Source: a virus. Taken from it: 42,790 nt of DNA. The position numbers and the translations under genes were made by a program. Of this stretch, positions 23,243-30,964 are shown piece after piece (the first letter of the stretch is position 1; the number at the start of each line of letters is the position of its first letter). The notes beneath the pieces were generated by a model that made no database searches, was not told the origin of the DNA, and worked only from the letters and a program-made list of their open reading frames with translations. The DNA is taken from positions 1 through 42,790 of IMG/VR virus record IMGVR_UViG_3300043331_000121. The stretch is one strand, 5' to 3'.

Positions 23243-24357
23243 TGCCGGCGCCCTACGATTACACAACGCCTCAGGTCAACGTTTCGTCCTATTTCGACGC
23301 CTTCCGTCAAGGCCGCGCCGACAAGCGGCAGATGGAAGCCGAAACGCGTCAGGACAATTTGCGCAAATACCTTGGCCCCGCGTATCAGGGCGACAAGGCG
23401 GCCCAGGCCGAAGTGATGAACATCGATCCCGAGGCCGGGATGAATTTGCAGACGGCGCTTCAAGGCGCGTCGCTGCAAAAGCTCCAGATCGCGAAGGCAC
23501 AAAACGACGCGATTGCGAACTTGGTTGGATCTGTCCGAGACGGAGACGCGGCTGGGTTCGAAGCGGCAAAGCAGCGTGCCGTGTCGGAGCTTGGCATTGA
23601 CCCGCAGATGGTCAGCGGCTTGACGGTTCAAGACCTTCCGCGCCTGAGGCTTCAAAGCGGGCAGACGGCAAGGGAATTGGATGCGGCGTTGCAACGCGCA
23701 CAGATCGATGCATCTAGGGCGAGCGCTGACGCGAGCCGGTCGCTTGCAAATCAACGCACGGCGGGGGGCGCCGCGCTTCCGCCTCGCCTGCAAACTGCCG
23801 AAGACGAAGACATTGGCGCGATCCAAACCGTCCAATCGATCAACGCGCAACTCGATGCGATCGAGGGGCAGATCGATTCTGGCGAGCTTGATCTCGGGCC
23901 TGTCAACAATCTGATCAGCCGTGGCATGAACTACGCAGGCGCCTCCAACGAGGGCAGCATCAACTTCGCCACGATGATGTCCACGCTTGAGAAGATGCGA
24001 AATGACAGCCTCATCCTCAACAAGGGCGTGCAGACAGAAGGTGACGCAGTGCGCGCTTGGAATGCGTTGATCGCCAACGTGAACGATCCCGATGTTGTCA
24101 AGGCGCAGATCGCACGCATCAAAAAGCTGAACGAAATTGCCGCCGCTCAGAAAGAGCAGCTGATCAACGTGCGCCGCACGCGCAACAATGCACCACCCTT
24201 CGATCCGTCGCAGATTGCGCTTCCGGGTGGCGGTGGTGCCCCTGCGCCGGCCGCACCGTCTGGAACGCCGATCGTGAAGACACAGGCCGAGTTCGATGCC
24301 CTGCCGAGTGGCACGGTTTACGTGGAGCCTGACGGCAAAAGGTACCGCAAGCCGTGA
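23242..24357 (+). CDS. Ejection protein, P22 gp20 position
   Basis: The 371-aa product follows the gp7-like gene as gp20 does in P22. It is mostly helical, rich in Ala, Gln and Asp, with coiled-coil stretches (about 60-110 and 130-170). The end, GTPIVKTQAEFDALPSGTVYVEPDGKRYRKP, matches a short C-terminal motif common in phage ejection proteins. Similarity to gp20 is by order rather than clear sequence. ATG 23242 overlaps the upstream TGA (TGATG). Confidence 0.65.
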   Translation: MPAPYDYTTPQVNVSSYFDAFRQGRADKRQMEAETRQDNLRKYLGPAYQGDKAAQAEVMNIDPEAGMNLQTALQGASLQKLQIAKAQNDAIANLVGSVRDGDAAGFEAAKQRAVSELGIDPQMVSGLTVQDLPRLRLQSGQTARELDAALQRAQIDASRASADASRSLANQRTAGGAALPPRLQTAEDEDIGAIQTVQSINAQLDAIEGQIDSGELDLGPVNNLISRGMNYAGASNEGSINFATMMSTLEKMRNDSLILNKGVQTEGDAVRAWNALIANVNDPDVVKAQIARIKKLNEIAAAQKEQLINVRRTRNNAPPFDPSQIALPGGGGAPAPAAPSGTPIVKTQAEFDALPSGTVYVEPDGKRYRKP

Positions 24358-25886
24358 GCAGGTTTGGCGGCGTTCCGGTCGGCGGCCAACAGAAACCGAC
24401 TTCCGGCTCACGCTTTGGCGGCGTGCCCGCTGAAGTTGCGCCACCCGTCCAGCCCGCCCCCGCTCAAGAGCGAGGCGTCGTCGACTCGATCATGCAAGGC
24501 CCTGTCGGCCAGGCCGGTCTTGGTGTGCTTGAGGGCGTATCCAGCTTGCCCGGCCTGCCGCTCGATGCGATTATCGAGGGCGGCAACTTTGTGCGCCGCC
24601 AATTCGATCTTCCCGAGTTCGTGCCGAACGATACGGTTTCGAGCTATCGCGGTCAGGGCTGGTATGACGCAGCGCAAAGATATCTCGGTGTTCCGACAGG
24701 CCCCGCTCCCAAAAACGAAGTCGAACGCATCGCCCGTAAAGGCGGCGTCTTTGCTGGTGGAGCACTCCCGTTTGGACCGGCCGGGATGGTCCCGTCTCTC
24801 ACGGCCACTGCGGGCAGTGAAGTCGGTCGCGCAACGGATAAGGCTGGCCTCACGGGCGGCTATGGCGAGGCTGCGGGAGCACTTGTTGGCGGCGCTGCCC
24901 CTGGCGTCGTTCGAGGCGTACTCACGTCCGGAACAAAAACCGGCGCACCGACAAAACAAAACCTTCGCGACATGTCCCGGCAAAAGTATCTCGAAGCCGA
25001 ACAAGCCGGGGTCATTTTCAATCAAGCCGGGATCAACCGCCTTGCCCAAGGCGTCCGGGCGGATCTCACAAAGCTCAGCTTCCGCCCAAGTCAGCAGCCT
25101 GCCGTCAAAACCGCCCTCGACGAACTAGATGCCGATCTGGCGGGCGGAAACGTCACGCTCGAAGGGCTCGAATCACTGCGCGGCGTTGCGACAAACGCGA
25201 TTCGCGGCACGACAAACCCCGTTGAAAAGACGATGCTGGGCAAGTTCATTGAGCGGATCGACGATCTGGTCGATAGCCCTCAAGCCGGGGAATTGCTAGC
25301 CGGTGATGCGAAGACCGCATCCGCCGCGCTCAAAGAGGCGCGCGCGTACTGGAAACAGATGCGCAAGTCGGAAATCATCGATGAGGCGCTGGACACGGGC
25401 GAATTGAACGCCGCGACGGCGGGCTCCGGCGGCAACGTCGACAACGCCATACGCCAACGGATCAAGGCGATTATCCGCAACAAAAAGCTGCGCTCTCAGT
25501 TCACGAGCGAGGAGCTGTTTTTGATGCAGCGCGTCGCACGCGGCTCGGTCTCTCACAACATTCTGCGCGGTCTGGGCGCTCTGTCGCCGGATAAGGGGAT
25601 GTTGCCGCTGGTCGCTACGGCGGCGCTGAGCGGCGGGATCGTGACTGGGGGCGTGTCGCCACTTGCAGCGGCGGCGATACCTGCCGCGATGGCGGCCAGG
25701 CGCGGGGCTGAGGCGCTGACGCGACGCAACGTCGGCCGGCTATCCGAAGCGGTCCGTCGTGGACCCGCGCCGCAACTGACACGCGCGCAGAAGGCGCAAG
25801 CGGCATTCGAAGAAGCGCAGCGGCGCGCAAGGTTGATTCGTCAGTCGGGCCGCGCCGCGATCCCCGGCGCGCTCAACAACGACTAG
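24354..25886 (+). CDS. Ejection protein, P22 gp16 position
   Basis: The 510-aa product is last of the three ejection genes. Its start repeats a short unit (SRFGGVP at residues 2-8 and 19-25). A Gly/Ala-rich region with hydrophobic stretches (about 130-195 and 420-450, MLPLVATAALSGGIVTGG) alternates with helical, Ala/Glu-rich segments, as expected of proteins that insert into or span membranes. No lytic-transglycosylase motif is evident. The GTG start overlaps the previous stop. Confidence 0.65.
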   Translation: MSRFGGVPVGGQQKPTSGSRFGGVPAEVAPPVQPAPAQERGVVDSIMQGPVGQAGLGVLEGVSSLPGLPLDAIIEGGNFVRRQFDLPEFVPNDTVSSYRGQGWYDAAQRYLGVPTGPAPKNEVERIARKGGVFAGGALPFGPAGMVPSLTATAGSEVGRATDKAGLTGGYGEAAGALVGGAAPGVVRGVLTSGTKTGAPTKQNLRDMSRQKYLEAEQAGVIFNQAGINRLAQGVRADLTKLSFRPSQQPAVKTALDELDADLAGGNVTLEGLESLRGVATNAIRGTTNPVEKTMLGKFIERIDDLVDSPQAGELLAGDAKTASAALKEARAYWKQMRKSEIIDEALDTGELNAATAGSGGNVDNAIRQRIKAIIRNKKLRSQFTSEELFLMQRVARGSVSHNILRGLGALSPDKGMLPLVATAALSGGIVTGGVSPLAAAAIPAAMAARRGAEALTRRNVGRLSEAVRRGPAPQLTRAQKAQAAFEEAQRRARLIRQSGRAAIPGALNND

Positions 25887-25889
25887 GCA

Positions 25890-26117
25890 TCACTTCTCCA
25901 CGCACTCGAACGCCATCGTCCCGAGAAAAGCGTTTGTTTCCGTGACCCGGGCCTTCCGCTCGAATTTGGCGCAGTGAGCGTCCGCGAGCCGGAACGCATC
26001 CCCGCCATTGAACTCGTGAAGATTCGAGATGACACCGCCGCGCTCATTCGCGGCATCGAGTGACGCGCAGCCCGCAAGCGCGGAAGCCACAACCAAGAGC
26101 ATCAGGGTCTGTCGCAT
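25890..26117 (-). CDS. Small lipoprotein on the opposite strand (moron)
   Basis: The 75-aa product has a lipoprotein signal: MRQTLMLLVVASALAGC, with lipobox ALAGC and C17 as the lipidated residue. The mature part has two further Cys (HCAKFERK and FECVEK) that could form a disulfide, as in host envelope proteins with an A-x3-A-x2-HC start. It lies against the late operon between ejection and fibre genes, so it would need its own promoter. A role such as blocking superinfection at the envelope is likely but not shown. Confidence 0.75.
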   Translation of the reverse strand: MRQTLMLLVVASALAGCASLDAANERGGVISNLHEFNGGDAFRLADAHCAKFERKARVTETNAFLGTMAFECVEK

Positions 26118-26166
26118 GGCGGCGGACCGTATCCGATTCGAACTCCAGATTAGGAGCACGCAGAAA

Positions 26167-27111
26167 TTGAGCGGACGCTTTTTCCTCAGCGGCGTGACGC
26201 CGGTCGACGCCAACGGCAACGTGTATGCGCTGGCGACGCTCACGTTCTACGTGGTTGGCACGACGACGCCCAAAGACGTCTACACGACCGCCGCTCTGAC
26301 CGTCGCGCACTCGAACCCGCTAACGCTCGGCTCTGACGGCCGCATCCCGGAAATCTTCTTCGACCAAACCCGGATGAAGGTGGTCTTCAAGGATTCGAGC
26401 AGCAACACGATCTCGGGCCTGTCGTTCGACGGGATCGACAAGACCAAGCAGCGCATTGCGGCCTCATCCGCGCCTTCGCCAACCTATCCCGGCCTTGAGT
26501 GGGTGGATACATCCACCACACCCGACACGCTCTACGAGCGCAATTCGACCAATGACGGCTGGTTGAACAAGGGATCGATCGACAGCGTCCTCGCCGGCCG
26601 TCAAACGATCAATGTCGAAGCGCGGAACATGATTTCGCGAGCGACGAACGGCGCGGCCGAGGGCGCATTCGAGACGTCGACCAATAAGCGCATGGTCCTG
26701 TCGCTCGACTTCGACCAGACTACGGTCGAATACGCGCAGTTCAATTGGGCGATGCCGGAGTCGTGGAACGAAGGCACCATGTCAGCGAAGTTCTGGTTTT
26801 CGCTGCCGTCCACGACGACGAACTTCAATGTGCGCTGGGGGATCCAGGCAACCGCCTTTTCGAGCGGCGATACGCGCGATGCCGCTTGGGGTTCGGCCGT
26901 CGAAGTAACCGGCACGGGCGGCACGACTGATAACCCGTACCACACGGCCGAAACATCAGCGTTCACTGTTGGTGGCACGCCTTCGGCAGGGGACACGCTC
27001 TCTTTTCAGGTCTACCGGCAGACAGCGGGCGTATCCGGGAATGCGGCGGTCGATGCGCGCCTGGAGCGCGTCGAGGTCTACTACACCAACGACGCCGTGA
27101 CGGACGACTGA
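26167..27111 (+). CDS. Tail fibre/spike protein
   Basis: The start is uncertain: TTG 26167 has AGGAG 10 nt upstream, while ATG 26116 also has AGGG ahead but its extra 17 residues look unconserved and collide with the lipoprotein start. From 26167 the 314-aa product opens with GVTPVDANGNVYALATLTFYVVGTTTPKDVYTT...GSDGRIPEIFF, a common N-terminus of phage tail fibres and spikes. The second half is a beta-rich domain ending in a strand VDARLERVEVYYTN. It sits where P22 encodes its tailspike, so it probably attaches to the tail and adsorbs to the host. Confidence 0.75.
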   Translation: MSGRFFLSGVTPVDANGNVYALATLTFYVVGTTTPKDVYTTAALTVAHSNPLTLGSDGRIPEIFFDQTRMKVVFKDSSSNTISGLSFDGIDKTKQRIAASSAPSPTYPGLEWVDTSTTPDTLYERNSTNDGWLNKGSIDSVLAGRQTINVEARNMISRATNGAAEGAFETSTNKRMVLSLDFDQTTVEYAQFNWAMPESWNEGTMSAKFWFSLPSTTTNFNVRWGIQATAFSSGDTRDAAWGSAVEVTGTGGTTDNPYHTAETSAFTVGGTPSAGDTLSFQVYRQTAGVSGNAAVDARLERVEVYYTNDAVTDD

Positions 27112-27878
27112 TGACGCTCCGGGTTACAAATCTCACCGGTTGTGCTGCGAAGACGCGCCGGTTCGGTGGCGCAGACTTCGACGGCGTGAACGACTATGCC
27201 GCGCGCGGCGCGGACCTCACCGGCAATGCCGACACGCGGGCCGGGACGTGCTCATTCTGGTGCAGGCTCGACGGCGGCAATGCGGGGTCGCTCTACGTCC
27301 TGAGCAACACGAACAATCGCCTCATCATCAATCGCAACTCCGGCAACAACTTCTTCTTCCGGGCCCAGAACTCCGCAGGCACGGCAACCTATGACTTCAG
27401 ATCGACGACGACCTACACCGCAAGCGCATCAATCCTGCACGTCATGGCGTCGTGGAATACGAACTTCTCGGCCGGGAACAAGGTCGCGCACCTCTACGTC
27501 AACAATGTGTCTGACCTGACCGCAGTTGCCGATGCCGCCGCTGCATTCGACATCGATTACACTACGGCGGATTGGTTTCTCGGCCAGGTCGGCGGCGGCT
27601 CTGGCCTCTTCGACGGCTGTCTCTACGAGGTCTTTTTCCACAACACCTTCATTGACCTATCCGTCGCTGCGAACCGCGCCAAGTTCATCACGCCAGACCT
27701 TCGCCCCGTTCCAATGGGCGACACCGGGAGCCTGCCGCTCGGTGTTCAGCCGTTGATTTATCAGCGAGTGCTTTGGGGCGCCGACCCTTCGACGTTCGTG
27801 ACCAACCGCGGCTCCGGCGGCGATTTCACGCTGACGGGGACGCTGACGAAAGCCTCGACCAACCCGCCGAATTATTGA
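27111..27878 (+). CDS. LamG/concanavalin-like receptor-binding protein
   Basis: The start overlaps the upstream stop (TGATG). The 255-aa product resembles a Laminin-G/concanavalin jelly roll: FGGADFDGVNDYAARGADLTGNADTRAGTCSFWCRLDGG, then LYVNNVSDLTAV...WFLGQVGGGSGLFDGCLYEVFFHN. Such domains bind sugars and are frequent in phage fibres. Directly after the tail fibre gene, it probably recognises a surface glycan of the host. Confidence 0.7.
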   Translation: MTLRVTNLTGCAAKTRRFGGADFDGVNDYAARGADLTGNADTRAGTCSFWCRLDGGNAGSLYVLSNTNNRLIINRNSGNNFFFRAQNSAGTATYDFRSTTTYTASASILHVMASWNTNFSAGNKVAHLYVNNVSDLTAVADAAAAFDIDYTTADWFLGQVGGGSGLFDGCLYEVFFHNTFIDLSVAANRAKFITPDLRPVPMGDTGSLPLGVQPLIYQRVLWGADPSTFVTNRGSGGDFTLTGTLTKASTNPPNY

Positions 27879-27884
27879 GGTGAC

Positions 27885-28274
27885 ATGGCACTCTCCGAAC
27901 GCAGCCTGAAAAATCTCGATGGGGTCCACGAGGATCTGGTGCGCGTCGTCAAGCGCGCGGACGAACTGGCAACGGAAGCCGGGCTCGCCTTCACGATCAC
28001 CGAGGGCGTTCGAACGCTCGCGCGTCAAAGGCAGCTTGTCGCCTCCGGCGCATCATCGACCATGAACAGCCGCCACCTGACGGGCGACGCCTTCGACTTC
28101 GTGCCGCTTGTCGGCAATGAGCCAAATTGGAAGTGGCCCGCGTTCTGGCCGCTCGTTGAGGTTTTCGAGAAGGCCGCGAAGGAGCTGGGCGTTGCGATTG
28201 AATGCGGCGCTCGCTGGCGTCGTTTCCCGGACGGGCCGCATGTGCAGCGGCCGTGGCCTAAGAAGGCGAAATGA
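27885..28274 (+). CDS. Endolysin, M15-family peptidase
   Basis: The 129-aa product has the M15/VanY zinc motifs: SRHLTGDAFDF with H64 and D68, and PHVQ with H119. Earlier ITEGVRTLARQRQLVASGAS gives the substrate pocket Arg. Short proteins of this size are phage L-alanyl-D-glutamate or D-Ala peptidases that cut peptidoglycan cross-peptides. No signal peptide is visible, so release would need a holin, several candidates for which follow. Confidence 0.85.
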   Translation: MALSERSLKNLDGVHEDLVRVVKRADELATEAGLAFTITEGVRTLARQRQLVASGASSTMNSRHLTGDAFDFVPLVGNEPNWKWPAFWPLVEVFEKAAKELGVAIECGARWRRFPDGPHVQRPWPKKAK

Positions 28275-28486
28275 CCGGCCCGATCTATTGGGAACTCGTC
28301 CTCTTCCTCGGTGGCTTTGCGATCGCCGAAGCTGTGTTCGTGTGGTGGCTCGCCGACCAGTTCAAGAAGAACCGGCATGACATGAACAACGCGCTGATGC
28401 GCGCCATCAGCCCGCTACGCGACGAAGTGGACGATCTCAAAGCGGAGGTTATTCGCTTGAAGGCAATCGTGAACGGCAAACATTGA
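28271..28486 (+). CDS. Membrane protein with coiled coil, holin-like
   Basis: The 71-aa product starts with an ATGA overlap. It has one hydrophobic segment (YWELVLFLGGFAIAEAVFVWWLA, residues 6-28) and a coiled-coil tail (LRDEVDDLKAEVIRLKAIV). It could be a single-pass holin or a holin regulator. The position after endolysin favours lysis. Confidence 0.6.
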   Translation: MTGPIYWELVLFLGGFAIAEAVFVWWLADQFKKNRHDMNNALMRAISPLRDEVDDLKAEVIRLKAIVNGKH

Positions 28487-28504
28487 CCCCACGGGCTGAC
28501 GACT

Positions 28505-28852
28505 ATGACTGCTTGGGACGAACTTCTGCGGCAACTTGGACTCTTGGGCGCCGCAACCCTTGGAATCCTGTTCGCGTTTATAGGGGACGTGGTGCGGCTG
28601 CTGCACATCCAAGAGCGGCGCGGGATCAAACTGAACTGGCACATGATTCCAGGGATCGCGTTGCGCGGCTTGCTCATGGGGGTCATAGCAACGGCAATCG
28701 CAGCCTACCTCCGCGACGCCTACGGCTTTCCAGAATTGGCCGGCGGGGCCATCGGCGGGATGCTCGGCTATCTCGGCCCCACCGTTCTCTCGACCAGCTT
28801 CACGGCGCTTTTGGATCGCTATGCGTCAAAACCAAAAAGCAGTGACGAATGA
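28505..28852 (+). CDS. Putative holin
   Basis: The 115-aa product has three hydrophobic segments: LGLLGAATLGILFAFIGDVV (about 10-30), PGIALRGLLMGVIATAIAAYL (48-68) and GGAIGGMLGYLGPTVLSTS (79-97), with a charged, short C-terminus. The three-segment layout and size match the LydA/superfamily III type of phage holin. It would permeabilise the inner membrane to free the endolysin. Confidence 0.65.
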   Translation: MTAWDELLRQLGLLGAATLGILFAFIGDVVRLLHIQERRGIKLNWHMIPGIALRGLLMGVIATAIAAYLRDAYGFPELAGGAIGGMLGYLGPTVLSTSFTALLDRYASKPKSSDE

Positions 28853-29001
28853 TCATGCGCAAACAGCTTCAAAAAACACCGCTCGACGTGGGCAATCGAT
28901 GGGCTGTGATTTTACTCACGGTGTGGGTCGGCGTCGTTGCGGGCTGGATCGCGCACGCGTGGTGGACGCCGTACAACTGTTACCTGCCTAGCCCGCTATG
29001 A
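28849..29001 (+). CDS. 50-aa single-pass membrane protein
   Basis: ATG 28849 overlaps the holin stop (ATGA), and its TGA overlaps the next start. The product has a basic start (MIMRKQLQKT), one hydrophobic segment WAVILLTVWVGVVAGWIAHAWW (about 18-39), and a Tyr/Cys/Pro end. It is probably part of the lysis module; coupling on both sides supports reality. Confidence 0.5.
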   Translation: MIMRKQLQKTPLDVGNRWAVILLTVWVGVVAGWIAHAWWTPYNCYLPSPL

Positions 29002-29162
29002 CCGACTTCCAAGAGCGCGGCCCCGGCGGCCGGTTTATCCCGATGCGGCGGCCGACTGCCGGGGGCTTCTATTTGACGCTCATCCCGGTCGTTGCGCTGC
29101 TGGTGCTGCTTCTGTTGAGCCCATGGCTTCAGAGTCCGGCGCTGCGGTTGTGCACGCTTTGA
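28998..29162 (+). CDS. 54-aa single-pass membrane protein
   Basis: The ATG overlaps the preceding stop (ATGA). The product has a basic N-terminus (RFIPMRRPTAGG) and a Leu/Val-rich segment GFYLTLIPVVALLVLLLLSPWL (about 23-44). It is a likely membrane protein of the lysis module, with no family recognised. It overlaps the next gene by up to 40 nt. Confidence 0.5.
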   Translation: MTDFQERGPGGRFIPMRRPTAGGFYLTLIPVVALLVLLLLSPWLQSPALRLCTL

Positions 29163-29362
29163 AGCGCTATCCAAAAGCCAAAGCGGGCGAGTGGGTCAGG
29201 CCAGTTCGCAACGGCTACAAAATGATGTGCTGCGATTGCGGGCTCGTTCACGTGATGGAGTTTGCGCACATCAAATGGGGCCGCGGCCGCAAGATCATCT
29301 TCCGTGCGTGGCGCGACAACCGCGCGACAGCCAACACGCGACGACACCGGAAACAAACCTGA
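29123..29362 (+). CDS. Small CxxC phage protein
   Basis: The 79-aa product contains LKRYPKAKAGEWVRPVRNGYKMMCCDCGLVHVMEF, then GRGRKIIFRAWRDNRATANTRRHRK, a conserved pattern in phages with a Cys cluster (CCDC) and basic C-terminus. It could bind nucleic acid, with metal held by Cys and His. The start is uncertain: ATG 29123 is inside the previous gene, whereas TTG 29159 would give the TTGA overlap used elsewhere here. Confidence 0.65.
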   Translation: MASESGAAVVHALKRYPKAKAGEWVRPVRNGYKMMCCDCGLVHVMEFAHIKWGRGRKIIFRAWRDNRATANTRRHRKQT

Positions 29363-29440
29363 ACCTCCCCCGCGACGTCCCGCTGATCTTCTACGTCGTG
29401 CCTATGGTGGGATTGGTCCTGTGCTTGGTGGGGTTGTAGG

Positions 29441-29513
29441 CGGTACGAGGGCCCAGAATCGAACTGGGGCCTTTGGCGTGAGCGCCAACGCTCTACCACT
29501 GAGCTACCCAAGC
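29441..29513 (-). tRNA. Degenerate tRNA-like element
   Basis: Read on the minus strand, a D arm (GCTC AGTGGTA GAGC), an anticodon-like arm TTGGC/GCCAA and a perfect T arm (CCCAG TTCGATT CTGGG) are present in the right order. The acceptor stem GCTTGGG/CCCTCGT has two mismatches in the middle, the anticodon loop is 6 nt (GCTCAC) rather than 7, the variable loop is 4 nt, and CCG replaces CCA. It may be a decayed phage tRNA, an unusual tRNA, or a mimic. No isotype is assigned. Confidence 0.55.
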
Positions 29514-29666
29514 TTAGGTTGCGGCGCGCCGCTTGCCCAAGGCGGCTAGAGTGCTAGCGAACTCCCTATTAACTACACCCGAGCCGATGGCGTCCCCTCG
29601 GTCGTGAGTGTGGTGGCCTGTCGCCGCCCGCACACTCTCTCACCCCTCGCCCCATTTTTCAACCGT

Positions 29667-29683
29667 GCCCTGCGGATCAGGGC
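29667..29683 (+). promoter_or_regulatory. Small hairpin before gene 29704
   Basis: GCCCTG and CAGGGC pair around CGGAT, ending 20 nt before the start codon and 7 nt before its GGAG ribosome-binding site. No U-tract follows, so it is not a typical terminator. It might influence translation or RNA stability. Confidence 0.3.
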
Positions 29684-29703
29684 TTCACACGTGGAGTTCT
29701 CAA

Positions 29704-30036
29704 ATGGATGTCGATTTTGGCAAGGCAGCAAAGATCACCTTTCAGAGCATCGGTGACGACGGCACGCCGCGCGCCGTTGACAGTGAGAAGAATCCGCCCC
29801 GCGTCGAAACGACGTTGGGTACGGTCGAGAGCGTCACCGGTGCCGGTTTCGACTGGGTGGCCATCATCCGCCCGGGTGCCGTGGCATCGGACATCGAGTT
29901 CGAAGTCACCGGTGTCGCCGACTCCGACCTCACCGATGGCGTCAAAGAGCTCCCGTTCTCCCTCGGCAAGCATCTCGCCAAGGGTCCGGCCGGGGCCAGC
30001 GGCGTCAAGGTGACGGGCGAAGAAGTCGTCTCGTAA
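29704..30036 (+). CDS. Small beta-rich protein, hypothetical
   Basis: ATG 29704 has GGAG 8 nt upstream and is preferred over an upstream frame start at 29608. The 110-aa product is predicted beta-rich, MDVDFGKAAKITFQSIGDDG...GFDWVAIIRPGAVASDIEFEVTGVADSDL, with an Ig-like alternation, and ends HLAKGPAGASGVKVTGEEVVS. It has its own leader, unlike the overlapping neighbours, so it may be more strongly expressed. A virion or surface role is possible; unknown. Confidence 0.6.
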   Translation: MDVDFGKAAKITFQSIGDDGTPRAVDSEKNPPRVETTLGTVESVTGAGFDWVAIIRPGAVASDIEFEVTGVADSDLTDGVKELPFSLGKHLAKGPAGASGVKVTGEEVVS

Positions 30037-30045
30037 CACATTCGC

Positions 30046-30072
30046 CGGGCGGCTGCTGACGGTGGCCGCCCG
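30046..30072 (+). terminator. GC-rich hairpin, weak terminator candidate
   Basis: CGGGCGGC (30046-30053) and GCCGCCCG (30065-30072) form a perfect 8-bp stem with an 11-nt loop just after the stop of the preceding gene. There is no U-tract, so it would be a partial terminator or an RNA-stabilising hairpin. Confidence 0.35.
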
Positions 30073-30103
30073 TCCCACATGAATCGCAACGAACAGGTGA
30101 TAA

Positions 30104-30427
30104 ATGGCAGAACCTCAAGCAGTCGTGACTTCGAAGCCGTGGTGGGAATCCATCACCGTTTGGGGCGCGGGAATTGGCATCCTCGGGACCGTGCTCGGTT
30201 TCGTAAACATCGTTATCACGCCCGACCAGCAGGCGGCCCTTGCAGAAGGCGCAGCGCAGGTGGCGGCGGGCATTGGCGCGAAGGACTGGGGGTCGATCCT
30301 CAGCGGCGTCACGGCCCTCGTAGGACTCGTTATGTCGATCGTCGGGCGCAAGCAGGCGGACCAGCCGGTCCATTTCGTCCAGCCGTTCACGGTTGCGGCC
30401 CCGCCGGCGGTGCAAGTGAAGTTGTGA
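30104..30427 (+). CDS. Membrane protein, holin-like
   Basis: The 107-aa product starts MAEPQAVVTSKPWWESITVWGAGIGILGTVLGFVNIVI, a WW motif before a hydrophobic segment (about 18-39), and has a second (DWGSILSGVTALVGLVMSIVGRK, 61-82). The C-terminus is Pro/Val-rich. The layout resembles phage holins and lies directly before the spanins, so it may be the true holin, with the 28505 product as partner or antiholin. AGGTG lies 5 nt before ATG. Confidence 0.6.
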   Translation: MAEPQAVVTSKPWWESITVWGAGIGILGTVLGFVNIVITPDQQAALAEGAAQVAAGIGAKDWGSILSGVTALVGLVMSIVGRKQADQPVHFVQPFTVAAPPAVQVKL

Positions 30428-30795
30428 TCGCCGCCCTCGGTTACGCCAAATGGATCGGCGGCGGCCTAATCGTTGCCGCCCTTCTCATCGGAGGATGGTG
30501 GCTCAAAGGCCGGGTGGCGCGCGCGGCCCAGGCGGACGAACTGGAGATGGCGCTCGCCCTCGAAACCAAGGCCCGCGAGAAGGCGGACGCTGATCGCGTG
30601 ACGATGGGCCTTCAACTCTCCGACGCCGAAGCCGCGCTGCTCATGAAAACCAAGGTCATTACGAAAGAGGTTGTGCGCCATGTCAAAGACAACCGCGACT
30701 GCGATCTTGGCCCTGACATTGTTCGGATGCTCTCCGACGCTAGAGGTACAGCGGTGCCCGCAGCCGCCGACCCTGCTGCTCATCCCGCCCCCTAG
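30424..30795 (+). CDS. i-spanin (Rz-like)
   Basis: The GTG start overlaps the upstream TGA. The 123-aa product has one N-terminal membrane anchor (residues about 8-28, YAKWIGGGLIVAALLIGGWWL) and a periplasmic coiled coil rich in Ala, Glu and Lys (30-75), then VVRHVKDNRDCDLGPDIVRMLSDAR, a C-terminal motif of phage i-spanins. It would link with the lipoprotein spanin to fuse inner and outer membranes at lysis. The o-spanin gene starts inside it in another frame. Confidence 0.8.
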   Translation: MIAALGYAKWIGGGLIVAALLIGGWWLKGRVARAAQADELEMALALETKAREKADADRVTMGLQLSDAEAALLMKTKVITKEVVRHVKDNRDCDLGPDIVRMLSDARGTAVPAAADPAAHPAP

Positions 30796-30961
30796 CCTAG
30801 ACCCGCTCCCTGCCGCTCCCTTGACTCAGCAGCAGGCATTGGAGGCGTGGCTGGCAGACGTGGAGAAGTTCACGCTGCTGTCGGCGCGATATCGGGCGCT
30901 CCAGGAATGGGGCGGGCGGTGTTGGGGTGGAGCGACCGGGACCATGCAGCCGGTGGAGTAG
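30680..30961 (+). CDS. o-spanin lipoprotein (Rz1-like)
   Basis: The 93-aa product has a lipoprotein signal, MSKTTATAILALTLFGC, with C17 as the lipidated residue, then a Pro-rich stretch (QPPTLLLIPPPSLDPLPAAP) as in Rz1 proteins. The start ATG lies within the i-spanin gene in the +1 frame and the gene runs on past its stop, an overlapping arrangement. The longer C-terminal helix (ALEAWLADVEKFTLLSARYRAL) would pair with the i-spanin coil. Confidence 0.8.
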   Translation: MSKTTATAILALTLFGCSPTLEVQRCPQPPTLLLIPPPSLDPLPAAPLTQQQALEAWLADVEKFTLLSARYRALQEWGGRCWGGATGTMQPVE

Positions 30962-30964
30962 GGG

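Larger units (their letters stand above)
29363..29703. other. Stretch without a standard gene
   Basis: It holds the tRNA-like element at 29441-29513, a 12-bp palindrome GCGGCGCGCCGC at 29521-29532, and a hairpin GCCCTG/CAGGGC at 29667-29683 just ahead of the next gene. A 26-codon hydrophobic frame at 29359-29439 would need a CTG start and is not called. The late transcript may be processed or attenuated here; nothing shows this directly. Confidence 0.6.

Noticed and set aside
23221-24444. Minus-strand 407-codon frame opposite ejection genes
   Set aside because: Antisense shadow of the ejection gene with Arg/Leu/Cys-rich sequence.
29359-29439. 26-codon hydrophobic frame after the CxxC gene
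   Set aside because: It would need a CTG start and has no ribosome-binding site, although its overlap with the upstream stop resembles other couplings.
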